DNA from: Bacillus sp. Marseille-Q1617
GTDB lineage: Bacteria > Bacillota > Bacilli > Bacillales > Bacillaceae_B
Direction of reading: 5' to 3'
Length of the DNA: 64,000 bases
Assembly (NCBI RefSeq): GCF_903645295.1
Contig: NZ_CAHJXM010000001.1
Location: forward strand, 558,001-622,000
Notes under the pieces: generated by a model
Seen by the model: the letters and a program-made list of their open reading frames with translations, nothing else
Databases searched by the model: none
What the model was told of the DNA's origin: nothing
Shown: positions 42,207 to 51,853 of the stretch, piece after piece
How the letters are laid out: each line of letters begins with the position of its first letter
Numbering within the stretch: position 1 is the first letter of the stretch
Program-made: the position numbers and the translations under genes

Positions 42207-43340
42207 TTACGGTTTGAGGATGACCTTGATGCAGTCGTCTTCCTTTTTATTGAACAGCTCGTAGCCTTTTGCTGCATCCTCAAGTTTGAGTTTGTGTGTG
42301 ATGATGGAGGTGGAATCGATTTCATTGTTGACGACTTGTTTATAGAGGGGTTCCATGTAGCCCCTGGCATGTGCCTGGCCCATTTTCAGCGTAATGTTCC
42401 TGGAGAAGAATGCTCCGAGGGGGAACATGTTATAAAGCCCTCCGTAAACGCCTGTCAATTGAACGGTCCCGCACTTACGGACCGCTTTGGTCGCGATTTG
42501 AATAGGTCCGATCGTCCCGCCCTGCAGTTTTAGTTTTTGTTCTACAAATTCGAGGGGTGATTTTTTACCGTCCATCCCGACGCAATCGATCACCACATCT
42601 GCTCCGCCTTTGGTCAATTCCTTCAAGGTTTCCCCCATGTCGTCGTATTGGGTGAAATCAAAGGTTTCGGTGCTGTTCATCTTTTTGGAGTGTTGAAGCC
42701 GGTAGTCGAAGTAATCGACTGCTATCACTCGTTCAGCGCCTTTTTTCCATGCGAACTGCTGGGCCATCAATCCGACCGGTCCGCATCCGAGCACGATAAC
42801 GGTATCCCCTTTTTTGACGCCGGCATTCTCTACACTCCAATAGGCAGTGGGCATTACATCTGAAAGCATGAGAAGCTGCTCGTCCTCTAACTCACAATCT
42901 GACGGTACGAGAAAGGGGGTGTAGTTCCCATAAGGGACTCTCAGGTATTCCGCCTGCCCGCCGGGATAATTGCCGAATTTCTCCGAGTAGCCGAATAGTC
43001 CGCCGGAATCGTAATGGGGATTGGAATTGTCGCACTGGCTTTCTAAATGGTGATTGCAATAGTGACACGTTCCGCAGGCGACCGTGAAGGGAATGATCAC
43101 CCGGTCTCCTTTTTTCACTTTCGTTACGTCGTGACCGACCTCTTCGACGATCCCCATTGGCTCATGGCCGATGACATAGCCGATGGGGAGGGGGAAATTC
43201 CCTTGGTACAAGTGCAGATCGGAGCCGCAGATAGCGGTCGACGTAATCCTCACAATGACATCTTGCGGATCTTCTATACGCGGATCATCCACCTTCTTGA
43301 CGGCCACTGAATTCTTTCCTTGATAGGTTACAGCTTTCAT
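42207..43340 (-). CDS. Zinc-dependent alcohol dehydrogenase (formaldehyde dehydrogenase-like)
   Basis: A 377-residue medium-chain dehydrogenase. Catalytic zinc ligands lie in AICGSDLH and GHEPMG; the four structural-zinc Cys are in CGTCHYCNHHLESQC; the NAD-binding motif is LGCGPVGLMAQQ. It resembles glutathione-independent formaldehyde dehydrogenases and related threonine dehydrogenase-like enzymes. I chose the ATG at 43340, which has GGAGG 8 nt upstream. A monocistronic unit. The exact substrate cannot be read from sequence. Confidence 0.9.
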   Translation of the reverse strand: MKAVTYQGKNSVAVKKVDDPRIEDPQDVIVRITSTAICGSDLHLYQGNFPLPIGYVIGHEPMGIVEEVGHDVTKVKKGDRVIIPFTVACGTCHYCNHHLESQCDNSNPHYDSGGLFGYSEKFGNYPGGQAEYLRVPYGNYTPFLVPSDCELEDEQLLMLSDVMPTAYWSVENAGVKKGDTVIVLGCGPVGLMAQQFAWKKGAERVIAVDYFDYRLQHSKKMNSTETFDFTQYDDMGETLKELTKGGADVVIDCVGMDGKKSPLEFVEQKLKLQGGTIGPIQIATKAVRKCGTVQLTGVYGGLYNMFPLGAFFSRNITLKMGQAHARGYMEPLYKQVVNNEIDSTSIITHKLKLEDAAKGYELFNKKEDDCIKVILKP

Positions 43341-43444
43341 GATTAATTCCTCCAATTCAATCTCTATCCGTTTTCTCATGACCGCAGGTTTTAGAATACG
43401 AAATAAGGCACTCTTAAAAGAACCGTTCTAGATGAATAACAAAA

Positions 43445-44068
43445 TCATTGAAGATGCTTTGGCGGGGTCTTCAATGATGAGTTATCTTTAATTTCTGCAA
43501 AAATATCTTCGGCAGGGCGTTCATGGCTTACTGGATGACTGGTTGCCGGCTGAATGAGGAGAAGATTTCTGATTTCCTGGATCTGCGCTTGGAGCTGCTG
43601 GAAATCTTTCATCGTCACGGGGTTCGCCTCCTGCATCAGCTCGACTCCGATTTGCCCGTTTGGTTCGAGGGTTGCCCATTTGACATCGGTGATTTTGCTG
43701 ACTCCATTCTGCCTTAACTTCATTTCGAGCTGATCCACGGTCATGCGCAGTTTCTTTAAATTTTTTTCATTGAGAACGCCATTTTCCACGAGGATCTTAG
43801 ATTTGCCGGTAATCATTTTTTCCACACGGTCCGATTTTACTTGTAAAAATTCCATCCCCATCAGCGTGAGGACTAGGATGAGCCCGACCCCGATGGTTGT
43901 CCAAATATTCTTCCCAGCTACGGGCTGAATCAATAACGACCCGATCCCGATCATGATGACCGTCTGAGCGAGGGTCATCTGGGAAATCGACTTCCTGCCG
44001 GCGATCCTTAACAAGAGTGTCCCGGCAAGGACGATGAGGACGGCTTTCCATATCCATGAGAACTCCAT
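43445..44068 (-). CDS. DUF421 (YetF-like) membrane protein
   Basis: A 207-residue YetF-type protein: three membrane helices in the first 80 residues, the signature LRIAGRKSISQMTLAQTVIM, and a cytoplasmic domain with KSKILVENGVLNEKNLKKLR. It is the longer relative of the DUF421 gene at 13886. Start ATG at 44068 with AAAGGA upstream at a wide spacing. Function unknown. Confidence 0.85.
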   Translation of the reverse strand: MEFSWIWKAVLIVLAGTLLLRIAGRKSISQMTLAQTVIMIGIGSLLIQPVAGKNIWTTIGVGLILVLTLMGMEFLQVKSDRVEKMITGKSKILVENGVLNEKNLKKLRMTVDQLEMKLRQNGVSKITDVKWATLEPNGQIGVELMQEANPVTMKDFQQLQAQIQEIRNLLLIQPATSHPVSHERPAEDIFAEIKDNSSLKTPPKHLQ

Positions 44069-44276
44069 GCTGTGCTCAATCCTTTCTATAGAATGTCTAT
44101 TTTTAAAAGGGAGTAAGGTACTAATATGGTCTTGCATACTTTTTACAGGTGAGGGGGGAATTATTCATGGGGCTAAAACGATCGGCCAATCGTTCAAGGG
44201 AGTGTGGAATGTAAGAAATCAGAAAGGTGGACGCGATTGCCGGGGTGAACAAGGGCGGGTGCTGCCCAATGATCAT

Positions 44277-44315
44277 AAAAAAACCGCCTTCCTGCCAATC
44301 GGCAGAAAAGCGGTT
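44277..44315 (-). terminator. Terminator after ahpF
   Basis: On the - strand AACCGC...CTGCC pairs with GGCAG...GCGGTT and runs into seven T. It ends the ahpCF transcript. Confidence 0.8.
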
Positions 44316-44322
44316 ATTCACA

Positions 44323-45852
44323 TTAATTCCGGATGAGATAGTCGAACGCGCCTAGTGCGGCTGTCGCTCCAGATCCCATTGAAATGATGATTTGGTTATA
44401 GGCACTGTCCGTACAGTCTCCTGCAGCGAAAACGCCGGGAAGGCTTGTAGAGCCGTGCTTGTCGACGACGATCTCACCGAAACGTGTGCGTTCGATGGTT
44501 TCGTCAAGCCAGTCTGTATTTGGTACAAGACCGATTTGGACGAATACACCTTGCAGCTCGATATGGTGTTCCTCGTGTGTGTCGCGATCAGTATAGGTGA
44601 TCCCGTTTACCTTGTCGGTTCCGGTGATCTCCTGTGTCTGTGCGTTCGTGATGACTGTCACATTCGGAAGGCTTTGAAGTCGTTTTTGAAGGACGTCGTC
44701 GGCTTTAAGTTCTGAGTTGAACTCGAGAACCGTTACGTGGTTGACGATGCCGGCAAGGTCGATTGCTGCTTCGACACCGGAGTTACCGCCGCCGATGACC
44801 GCAACGTCTTTGCCTTCGAATAGTGGTCCGTCACAGTGAGGGCAGTAAGCCACACCTTTGTTCTTGAATTCCTGTTCGCCAGGGACGCCGATGTTTCTCC
44901 AGCGTGCACCTGTCGAGATGATCAGGCTTTTACTCTTAAGGACTGCGCCGTTTTCAAGCTCAAGCTCGATCATGTCTTTCTTTTCAAGGCGCTTGGCACG
45001 CTGAAGGTTCATGACATCGATGCCGTAGTCCTTCACGTGTTCTTCAAGGCTTGCGACAAGCTTCGGACCTTCCGTCTGCTTGACGCTGATGAAGTTCTCG
45101 ATGCTCATCGTATCCAGTACCTGTCCGCCGAAGCGTTCGGCTACGATCCCTGTGCGGATTCCTTTACGTGCTGCATAGATGGCCGCACTGGATCCGGCAG
45201 GTCCTCCGCCTACTACTAGGACGTCGTATGGGTCCTTGTCGGAAAGCTCGCTGGCATCAGGGCCTTCCACGATTTTAGAAAGGATTTCCTCAATCGTCGT
45301 GCGTCCGCCGCTGAAAAATTCAGCATTCAAGTAAACGGATGGAACGGCCATGATGTTCTTGTATTCTACTTCTTCTTTGTACGCAGCACCGTCGATCATC
45401 GTGTGAGTGATGTTCGGATTGAGCACACTCATGATGTTGAGGGCCTGTACAACGTCAGGGCAGTTATGGCAGCTCAGGCTGACATATGTTTCGAAGTGAT
45501 GCTCGCCTTTGACGCTCTTGATTCGATCGATGACACTCTGGTCCACTTTCGGGGCTCTGCCGCTGACTTGAAGAAGGGCAAGCACCAGGGAAGTGAATTC
45601 ATGGCCGAGCGGGATACCGGCGAAATGGACACCGGTATCTTCCTCTCCTGCACGATTCACGCTGAAGCTTGGTGTTCTTGGAAGGTCAGCATTTTCGACA
45701 GAGATCATAGGGGACATGGATGAAAGCTCTTCGACTAGAGCCAGCATGTCCTTAGAAATGTCATCATCACCTGCTGAGACTTTCAGGACGATATCGCCTT
45801 CCATCATTTGCAGGTACTGTTCTAATTGTGCCTTAATATCTGCTTCGAGCAT
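44323..45852 (-). CDS. ahpF: Alkyl hydroperoxide reductase subunit F
   Basis: A 509-residue flavoprotein that passes electrons from NADH to AhpC. The N-terminal domain carries the redox pair CHNC (near residue 130). FAD-binding [17 protein letters not shown] is near 213, the thioredoxin-reductase-like CPHC (YCPHCDG) near 340, NAD-binding [15 protein letters not shown] follows, and the C-terminal GVFAAGDCT motif is present. All expected cysteines are there. It starts 15 bp after ahpC on the same strand and shares its PerR-controlled promoter. Confidence 0.96.
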   Translation of the reverse strand: MLEADIKAQLEQYLQMMEGDIVLKVSAGDDDISKDMLALVEELSSMSPMISVENADLPRTPSFSVNRAGEEDTGVHFAGIPLGHEFTSLVLALLQVSGRAPKVDQSVIDRIKSVKGEHHFETYVSLSCHNCPDVVQALNIMSVLNPNITHTMIDGAAYKEEVEYKNIMAVPSVYLNAEFFSGGRTTIEEILSKIVEGPDASELSDKDPYDVLVVGGGPAGSSAAIYAARKGIRTGIVAERFGGQVLDTMSIENFISVKQTEGPKLVASLEEHVKDYGIDVMNLQRAKRLEKKDMIELELENGAVLKSKSLIISTGARWRNIGVPGEQEFKNKGVAYCPHCDGPLFEGKDVAVIGGGNSGVEAAIDLAGIVNHVTVLEFNSELKADDVLQKRLQSLPNVTVITNAQTQEITGTDKVNGITYTDRDTHEEHHIELQGVFVQIGLVPNTDWLDETIERTRFGEIVVDKHGSTSLPGVFAAGDCTDSAYNQIIISMGSGATAALGAFDYLIRN

Positions 45853-45867
45853 GATTTACTGCACTCC

Positions 45868-46431
45868 TTATAATTTACCAACTAGATCAAGACTTGGCTT
45901 AAGTGTTTCAGAACCTTCCTGCCATTTAGCCGGGCAAACTTCGCCTGGGTTTTTGCGCACATATTGTGCAGCCTTGATTTTGCCGATTAGGATGTCTGCG
46001 TCACGGCCGATGCCGCCTGCATTGATTTCAACTGTTTGGATGACACCATCTGGATCGATGATGAATGTTCCGCGGTCAGCTAGACCTTCTTCTTCATTCA
46101 ATACCTCGAAGTTGCGGGAGATTGTTTGAGATGGATCCCCGATCATCGCGTATCTGATTTTACCGATTTTTTCTGAGCTGTCGTGCCAGCCTTTATGTGT
46201 AAAGTGAGTATCTGTAGAAACGGAATATACTTCTACGCCAAGCTCTTTAAGAGCTTCGTAGTTATTTTGAAGGTCTTCAAGTTCTGTAGGGCATACGAAT
46301 GTGAAGTCTGCAGGGTAGAAGCAGAAAATGCTCCATTGACCTTTCAGGCTTTCGTCAGTGACAGTGATGAACTCACCATCTTTGTATGCTTGTGCTGTGA
46401 ATGGTTTTACTTCTGATCCGATTAAAGACAT
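45868..46431 (-). CDS. ahpC: Alkyl hydroperoxide reductase subunit C (2-Cys peroxiredoxin)
   Basis: A 187-residue peroxiredoxin. Peroxidatic C47 lies in [12 protein letters not shown] and the resolving Cys near residue 166 in GEVCPAKW. It reduces hydrogen peroxide and organic peroxides, recharged by AhpF encoded next. AGGAGG lies before the ATG. A PerR box lies about 50 bp upstream. Confidence 0.97.
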   Translation of the reverse strand: MSLIGSEVKPFTAQAYKDGEFITVTDESLKGQWSIFCFYPADFTFVCPTELEDLQNNYEALKELGVEVYSVSTDTHFTHKGWHDSSEKIGKIRYAMIGDPSQTISRNFEVLNEEEGLADRGTFIIDPDGVIQTVEINAGGIGRDADILIGKIKAAQYVRKNPGEVCPAKWQEGSETLKPSLDLVGKL

Positions 46432-46482
46432 AGTGTAAATTCCTCCTAAAAGTAGTATGTGGGATTGAGAATTATTAATAGT

Positions 46483-46497
46483 TTATAATAATTCTAA
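46483..46497. promoter_or_regulatory. PerR box upstream of ahpCF
   Basis: TTATAATAATTCTAA matches the PerR consensus TTATAATNATTATAA at all but one defined position. In Bacillus, PerR represses ahpCF until peroxide oxidises it. Confidence 0.85.
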
Positions 46498-46647
46498 TTC
46501 GATATTTATTATTATATATGCTGGTGAAAAAGTCAAGGAAGAAGATTGGATTATTTTTTTGTGTAGTTTATCGGGGGAAAGAGAAAGGGGTTCTTCCGTT
46601 TTGTTTCATATGTAGAGAGTCTTCAATCGTTAGAGTCAGATAGAGAT

Positions 46648-46699
46648 AAATCGACAAGTGGCACAATTATTTGGATTCCGGCACAATTATTTGGTATGG
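46648..46699 (+). repeat. 20-bp-period array D: short leader plus two units
   Basis: A slightly shortened leader (TAAATCGACAAG) precedes TGGCACAATTATTTGGATTC and CGGCACAATTATTTGGTATG (46660-46699). It is the smallest array and the closest to consensus. Confidence 0.8.
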
Positions 46700-46850
46700 C
46701 TCCTCTAATCATAGCAAAAGGGGGATATATTTTTAGCTCGAAAACTACTTTTTCAAAAAATAGGTTCAAATCCACTGTGAAATGATAAAAGATTGGCTGT
46801 TTTATAAACTTTTTTAACGGTTTAAAAATCTGTTGGGCAAGAAGAGTGGA

Positions 46851-47039
46851 ATGTATCCAATATGTTTCTATTCAAAGGGCAGAGTCACGGGTGGATGGTT
46901 AGATGAATCGATTGAAGACGTGAAAAAGGAATTAACGGAATATGTGAAGGAAGCGCTCCTTGGATGCATCGATGAAAGTATTCACTTTACGATCGACGGG
47001 GTTTCCCCTGATAAGGCTCAAAATAAGAATATAACATAA
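46851..47039 (+). CDS. Possible small protein (62 residues)
   Basis: The frame reads plausibly (YPICFYSKGRVTGGWLDESI, then EALLGCIDESIHFTIDG), but the ribosome binding site is poor, and an upstream TTG at 46833 is an alternative start. No family recognised. It may be a weakly translated gene or a remnant. Confidence 0.35.
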   Translation: MYPICFYSKGRVTGGWLDESIEDVKKELTEYVKEALLGCIDESIHFTIDGVSPDKAQNKNIT

Positions 47040-47044
47040 TAGAT

Positions 47045-47074
47045 TGACAATTTTTCCACCCGGGTGGTATAGTG
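47045..47074 (+). promoter_or_regulatory. Promoter of the lysA riboswitch transcript
   Basis: TTGACA (47045-47050), 18 bp, TATAGT (47069-47074), directly before the aptamer. Confidence 0.7.
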
Positions 47075-47102
47075 TCTTTACAAAACTATAAACTTACTCT
47101 CT

Positions 47103-47275
47103 GATAATAGAGGCGCGAGAATGAGGAGTAGCTTTCCTGAGGATGATGGATCCCGGGACGGAAAGTGAAAGGCAGATCGCCGAAACGGGAAGCAGCCTAT
47201 CGGTTTCCTGTTGGGCTGGCATTGAACAAGTGTCAGACTGTCACAATGGTCACGTTGTGGAGAACTATTGAAGAG
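47103..47275 (+). ncRNA. Lysine riboswitch (L box)
   Basis: The aptamer shows the conserved blocks AGAGGCGCGAGAATGAGGAG, GTGAAAGGCAGATCGCCGAA, GTTGGGCTGGCATTGAACAA, and the closing TGTCAGACTGTCACAATGGT then GTTGTGGAGA. With the terminator at 47321-47354, lysine binding should stop transcription before lysA. Confidence 0.92.
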
Positions 47276-47320
47276 ATGTTAATACAGAATTCTTCAGAAC
47301 GTTCTTCGTTTTGATCAGGA

Positions 47321-47354
47321 AACCGTATGAGCATCGCTTCATACGGTTTTTTTG
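47321..47354 (+). terminator. Riboswitch-controlled terminator
   Basis: AAACCGTATG (47321-47330) pairs with CATACGGTTT (47341-47350), followed by T. It is the expression platform of the lysine riboswitch. Confidence 0.85.
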
Positions 47355-47393
47355 TGTAGTTTTTTTCGGAGGGGTTTCAGGAGGAGATTCAAT

Positions 47394-48680
47394 ATGACAG
47401 CAATGGAAACGAATGTACAAGGACAATTGGAAATCGGCGGGATGAGTACGGGCGAGCTTACCGCATTGTACGGAACTCCGCTGATGGTCTATGATGAGAA
47501 CATGATCCGCCGCAATGCACGCGAGTTCCGCGAGGCGTTCATCGAGAGCGGGCTCGAGTTCCAAGTGGCATATGCGAGCAAGGCGTTTATGTGCAAAGAA
47601 ATGGTGCGCCTTGCGGAAGAGGAGAATCTGTCGCTGGACGTCGTGTCCGGAGGGGAGTTGTACACGGCGCTCGAAGCAGGATTCCCGGCAGAACGGATTC
47701 ATTTTCACGGGAATAATAAGTCTGAAGAAGAGATGGTGATGGCGCTTGATGCGGAGATTGGCTGCTTCGTGGTCGACAGCTTCCTTGAGCTTGAGCTCCT
47801 GCATGAGCTGGCGAAAGAGCGTGAACACCAGGTGAACATCCTGCTACGTGTGACGCCGGGTGTCGAGGCCCATACCCATGACTACATCATGACGGGGCAG
47901 GATGATTCGAAGTTCGGATTCGGGATTTCGACCGGCCAGGCCGACCGCGCGATGCAAATCGCCCTATGCAAGCCGCATTACAATGTACTCGGGATCCATT
48001 CCCATATCGGGTCGCAGATTTTTGAGCTGGACGGATTTCAGCAGGCAATCACCGTTCTGTCCGATTTTCTTCAAAGTGTAAGGCTGGAATGCGAAGTTAC
48101 GCTGCCGGTTTTGAATATCGGGGGAGGCTTCGGGGTGCGTTATACGGAAGAAGACAAGCCGCTTCCGATCTCCGAATATGTAAAAGCGATCACGGACTGC
48201 GTGAAGGAAAGCTTCGGCGAGAATGGGTATCCGCTGCCGGAAGTATGGGTGGAACCAGGACGCAGCATCGTTGCGGAAGCAGGGACCACGCTGTACAAAG
48301 TCGGGTCGAAGAAAATCATCCCTGACGTGCGCACGTATGTGTCAGTGGATGGCGGCATGACCGATAATCTGCGTCCGGCACTGTACGGCGCGAAATATCA
48401 TGCGGTGCTGGCGAACCGTCCGAATGAGGAATGCACGGAGCTTGTCAGCATTGCAGGGAAGTGCTGTGAGTCAGGTGACATGCTGATCTGGGATCTGATG
48501 CTTCCGCCGGTGAACTTCGGGGACACGCTTGCTGTGTTCAGTACGGGCGCTTACGGGTATTCGATGGCGAATAATTATAACCGGATTCCGCGTCCGGCCG
48601 TGGTGTTTGTGAAGGACGGCGAATCTCGAGTTGTAATCGAGCGGGAAACGTATGCGGATCTGGTGAGGCTGGACCGTTAA
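47394..48680 (+). CDS. lysA: Diaminopimelate decarboxylase
   Basis: A 428-residue PLP enzyme (fold III) that makes L-lysine from meso-diaminopimelate in the last step of the pathway. Visible: VAYASKAFMCK with the PLP-binding Lys near residue 62, GIHSHIGSQIF, LNIGGGFGVRY, the VEPGRSIVAEAG motif, and CCESGDML at the active site. I chose the ATG at 47394, after AGGAGG, over an in-frame ATG 14 codons upstream that would overlap the terminator region. It is controlled by the lysine riboswitch. Confidence 0.95.
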   Translation: MTAMETNVQGQLEIGGMSTGELTALYGTPLMVYDENMIRRNAREFREAFIESGLEFQVAYASKAFMCKEMVRLAEEENLSLDVVSGGELYTALEAGFPAERIHFHGNNKSEEEMVMALDAEIGCFVVDSFLELELLHELAKEREHQVNILLRVTPGVEAHTHDYIMTGQDDSKFGFGISTGQADRAMQIALCKPHYNVLGIHSHIGSQIFELDGFQQAITVLSDFLQSVRLECEVTLPVLNIGGGFGVRYTEEDKPLPISEYVKAITDCVKESFGENGYPLPEVWVEPGRSIVAEAGTTLYKVGSKKIIPDVRTYVSVDGGMTDNLRPALYGAKYHAVLANRPNEECTELVSIAGKCCESGDMLIWDLMLPPVNFGDTLAVFSTGAYGYSMANNYNRIPRPAVVFVKDGESRVVIERETYADLVRLDR

Positions 48681-48684
48681 ATGG

Positions 48685-48724
48685 AAAGAACCTTTGCCGG
48701 GTTGGAAGGCAAAGGTTCTTTTTT
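48685..48724. terminator. Terminator after lysA
   Basis: AAAGAACCTTTGCC pairs with GGCAAAGGTTCTTT and is followed by more T. It also serves the convergent GNAT gene. Confidence 0.85.
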
Positions 48725-48733
48725 AGATAGAAG

Positions 48734-49195
48734 TCAGAAAATTTCCTTCTCCATTACCACGTTGGTGGTTTTATAACCGATCTTTTCATATAATCCCCTG
48801 GCGATCTTGTTATGCCCGAATACATGCAGACCGATCTTATTCACCCCGATTTGTTTTGCTTTCTCTTCTATTTCTTTCATTGCTTCTTTGCCGTAACCTT
48901 TTCCCTGGTGCTCTTCCAGGATGCGGATATCATAGATGAACGCTTTTTCAGAAGATTGCTTGGCGAGCCATATGATCCCTGTATGTTCAGCGCTCTCATT
49001 CAGAATCGTGTATAAGTAGTTATTTTCGGAATTCTCTCCATCCGGAAGAAGATTGCTGAATTCTTCCTGTGCTCTTTGCAAAGATCCTTTTTCTTCCCAG
49101 TTTCCCGCTGACACTTTTTCCTTCGCATAATCTGCAACGGCTGTTTCGAGATATTGCTGAAATTCAGCGGGGGTCATCTTTTGTAAAGTAACCAT
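48734..49195 (-). CDS. GNAT-family N-acetyltransferase
   Basis: A 153-residue acetyltransferase. The acetyl-CoA motif is EEHQGKGYGKEAMKEIEEKA near residue 100, followed by KIGLHVFGHNKIARGLYEKI, then GYKTTNVVMEKE. An N-terminal helix (FQQYLETAVADYAKEKVSAG) is typical of the YnaD/BltD-type subgroup. Start ATG at 49195 with GGAGGG upstream. Substrate unknown. Confidence 0.85.
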   Translation of the reverse strand: MVTLQKMTPAEFQQYLETAVADYAKEKVSAGNWEEKGSLQRAQEEFSNLLPDGENSENNYLYTILNESAEHTGIIWLAKQSSEKAFIYDIRILEEHQGKGYGKEAMKEIEEKAKQIGVNKIGLHVFGHNKIARGLYEKIGYKTTNVVMEKEIF

Positions 49196-49266
49196 ATTTA
49201 GTTTCCCTCCATGAAAGTACAAAAATATTTTCTTCTTAAAAGGAATCCCGTTCGGCGGCTGAATCC

Positions 49267-49371
49267 CTAAAGTACCAGTAAAGATAACCCGCCAAGGAGC
49301 AGAAGTACAGCAGCGGTCAACAGAGCGATTTTCGTGAAGCGGTTTGATTTATGAAAAATCCTGAAAAACAT
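49267..49371 (-). CDS. 34-residue single-helix membrane protein
   Basis: An ORF of 34 codons beginning MFFRIFHKSNRFTK and ending in the hydrophobic helix IALLTAAVLLLLGGLSLLVL. GAGGTG lies 6 nt before the ATG. Positive residues before the helix and the clean ribosome binding site suggest a real small membrane protein. No family recognised. Confidence 0.6.
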   Translation of the reverse strand: MFFRIFHKSNRFTKIALLTAAVLLLLGGLSLLVL

Positions 49372-49497
49372 GGTCAACACCTCACTCAGTGTATTTTACA
49401 GCTACTATAGATACGTTTGATGGGGGTGAAAAGATTCAGGATTATGGAAATTGGGTCTCTACATACAAAAAATACTTCATTTAAAATGAGTTTGCAT

Positions 49498-49989
49498 CTA
49501 AAAAGTCCGCCCATTCGTCGGGATTCCCGTCCGCACTCCCACGAAGAACCAGACAATTTCGTGATTATCCCATTTAGCGACGAATTTTACTCCTTGCTCA
49601 GGGATATCGGAAGGAATGGCGATTTCCGCTCCGTCTGTTTTGATCATTTTCTTTTCGCTGCCGTCGTGGTAGTAGGCATGAAGCGTCGGTTCGCCCTTGC
49701 TGTTGTCGAATTGGAACTTCAAGGCAGTCGGTTCTTTCAGCTCGATTTCATCGACAAAGTCTACGCCTTCTTCCGGGAGTGGGAAGGGGTTCGTATCATA
49801 TGAACAGCCGGTACCGTCCGATGTCCAGCAATAATAGCTTCTGATGGATTCAGGCTCCTCACCGGTCAGGAGGGTGACGGATGGCGGCCCTTTTTGATCG
49901 ATTTGGGAAGCCGTATACTGCCCTTTTAATCCAAGAAAGTAATAAGGAGCTCCGAATACGGCGAAAAGAACCACCGGGATGGCGAACAT
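49498..49989 (-). CDS. Hypothetical membrane-anchored extracellular protein
   Basis: A 163-residue protein with an N-terminal signal anchor (IPVVLFAVFGAPYYFLGL) and a polar outer domain containing two Cys (YYCWTSDGTGCSY) that may form a disulphide. No family recognised. Its ATG directly follows the stop codon of the upstream gene (49990), so they are translationally coupled and probably work together. Confidence 0.65.
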   Translation of the reverse strand: MFAIPVVLFAVFGAPYYFLGLKGQYTASQIDQKGPPSVTLLTGEEPESIRSYYCWTSDGTGCSYDTNPFPLPEEGVDFVDEIELKEPTALKFQFDNSKGEPTLHAYYHDGSEKKMIKTDGAEIAIPSDIPEQGVKFVAKWDNHEIVWFFVGVRTGIPTNGRTF

Positions 49990-50364
49990 CTATTTTGCCT
50001 TTTTTCGTTTGAGGCTGACTTTGTGAAAGACGATCTCATCGACGATAAAGAAGATGGAGGCTGCCATCAGCGGAATCCCGAAGAATGGACTGAATCCCAT
50101 ATCGCCGAACATGGAAAAGCTGATAACGATGGAAGGTCCGATATGGATAAGGAAGTTGACCAGGTGGGGGTGCCATTTGATCTTGGTGGTGATCATGCCC
50201 GCGATAATGGATACCGGTGCTCCGGCGATGATCATTAAAATTCCTCCATAGATGGTATACAACGATAAGGTTGTCAGAAGGGATTCCATTGGAAATAATA
50301 ACGAGGTTACCAGGCTGACCGTTGGAATCGAGATGAGAATACTGGCTGCTTTTCTTTTTAACAT
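49990..50364 (-). CDS. Four-helix membrane protein, unknown function
   Basis: A 124-residue protein with about four hydrophobic helices (ILISIPTVSLVTSLLFPM; LYTIYGGILMIIAGAPVSII; FLIHIGPSIVISFSMFG; IPLMAASIFFIVDEIVF) and a basic C-terminus. I chose the ATG at 50364 with CAGGTGA upstream. First gene of a two-gene unit with 49498-49989. Confidence 0.65.
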   Translation of the reverse strand: MLKRKAASILISIPTVSLVTSLLFPMESLLTTLSLYTIYGGILMIIAGAPVSIIAGMITTKIKWHPHLVNFLIHIGPSIVISFSMFGDMGFSPFFGIPLMAASIFFIVDEIVFHKVSLKRKKAK

Positions 50365-50572
50365 GGAATCACCTGCTTGTCCTTGATACCTAGAGTATAG
50401 CAAAGTCTATGGTTTTGATGGGGTAATTCTGGTGATCCGGTATTTTGCCTGCCACGTATCTACGGAAAAGCTGCCAATCTACCATTGTACTGCTTGGACA
50501 AAATCGTTTACTATAAAGAGGCAGCTGTGATTTATCAGAATTATAAAACTATTGATTTGCGGAGGGGAAACA

Positions 50573-50968
50573 ATGGGACGGATGGTGCATTTTGAAATTC
50601 ACGTGGAAGATGTGGAAATGGGGAAGGAATTTTACGGCGGGGTCTTCGGCTGGAAGTTCGAGGACTGGAGCGAATATGCGGGGATGCCTTATTTCGGGGC
50701 GGTAACGGGGGATGAAAGTGTGCCTGGGATCAATGGGGCGATCATGAAGCGCCAAGGACCGCGGCCAGAGGCAAATCAACCGTTGAACGGGTATTCCTGT
50801 ACGATGGGTGTCGAGGATTATGATGCAGCGGAGAAAAAGATTCTGGAGCTTGGCGGAAAAGTGGCGCTGCCTAAGCATGCGCTGCCGGGAATGGCGTGGC
50901 AGGGTTATTATACCGATCCTGAAGGGAATATTTTCGGTGTCCATCAGCCGGATGAGAATGCGAAATAG
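50573..50968 (+). CDS. VOC-family (glyoxalase-like) protein
   Basis: A 131-residue single VOC domain of the type often annotated as glyoxalase or predicted enzyme related to lactoylglutathione lyase: MVHFEIHVEDVEMGKEFYGG near the start and GYYTDPEGNIFGVHQPD at the end, with His and Glu-position ligands partly present. GGAGGGG precedes the ATG. A terminator follows. Confidence 0.82.
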   Translation: MGRMVHFEIHVEDVEMGKEFYGGVFGWKFEDWSEYAGMPYFGAVTGDESVPGINGAIMKRQGPRPEANQPLNGYSCTMGVEDYDAAEKKILELGGKVALPKHALPGMAWQGYYTDPEGNIFGVHQPDENAK

Positions 50969-50981
50969 GTAGATGATAAGA

Positions 50982-51030
50982 AGCACCTTTCCTAGAGTGC
51001 AGGACTTGCACAAGGGGAGGTGTTTTTTTT
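50982..51030 (+). terminator. Terminator after the VOC gene
   Basis: AGCACCTTTCCT pairs with AAGGGGAGGTGT (with mismatches) and is followed by eight T. Confidence 0.7.
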
Positions 51031-51115
51031 GTTTAAATTTTCAAAAAAATTGTATCACCAGCGTACCGGCCCGTGTTAAAATGTATTTACTTTTTTATCA
51101 GGAGGATTGGCTGTC

Positions 51116-51727
51116 ATGAATGAATTCCTTACGTTTCTCTTGCTGTCGTTATTTGTTGTGATGAGTCCCGGAATCGATACAGCCCTGCTTACGAAGAGGA
51201 CAATTTCAGACGGGAAGGCTGATGGGTTCAAAATGGCCCTCGGTATCGCGGCAGGGTGCCTGGTCCATACGGTTGCGGCTGCGTTTGGGTTGTCCGCCAT
51301 CCTGATGAAGTCGGCTGCTGCATTTGAAGTGGTTAAGTATGTCGGGGCCGTTTATCTTATCTATCTTGGTGTGACGTCTTTTGTGAAAAAGAAAGAGACA
51401 TCTGCGGAAATCACGGATACGGCTGCGGTGAAACGGTCGGCCTTCAAGCAGGGGCTGTTTACCAATGTGTTCAATCCGAAAGTGGCTGTCTTCTTCCTGA
51501 CGTTCCTTCCTCAGTTTGTCACGGCTGAGTCCCAGGCAGCGGGGCAGCTTGTCCTCATGGGAGGGGTATACAGTCTGCTTTCGATCGGCTGGTTCTTTGT
51601 TTATGTCTTCTTCATCAACTACTTGCGCAGCTGGCTCATGACTCCGAGCGTACAGGGCTGGATGGAAAGAGTGACCGGTGCCGTGCTGATCGGCTTCGGA
51701 TTGAAGCTGGCTTTTGAAAAAAGATGA
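51116..51727 (+). CDS. LysE-family amino acid exporter
   Basis: A 203-residue membrane protein with six helices and the LysE/RhtB signature SPGIDTALLTKRTISDGKAD near residue 18 and FKQGLFTNVFNPKVAVFFLT in the middle. It exports amino acids or similar molecules. AGGAGG lies 10 nt before the ATG at 51116. Confidence 0.9.
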   Translation: MNEFLTFLLLSLFVVMSPGIDTALLTKRTISDGKADGFKMALGIAAGCLVHTVAAAFGLSAILMKSAAAFEVVKYVGAVYLIYLGVTSFVKKKETSAEITDTAAVKRSAFKQGLFTNVFNPKVAVFFLTFLPQFVTAESQAAGQLVLMGGVYSLLSIGWFFVYVFFINYLRSWLMTPSVQGWMERVTGAVLIGFGLKLAFEKR

Positions 51728-51763
51728 CAATATGAGGATCGAAAAAGTGTCTCGGGCTGAAGA

Positions 51764-51818
51764 AAACCCAAACTTATTTGAATCTCAGGGCTCAAACAGG
51801 TTTGGGTTTCTTTAGTTT
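51764..51818 (+). terminator. Terminator after the LysE gene
   Basis: AAACCCAAAC pairs with GTTTGGGTTT and is followed by CTTTAGTTTT. Confidence 0.65.
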
Positions 51819-51853
51819 TGTTCAATTATGAGCTTAGTTATCAGCTTGTTACA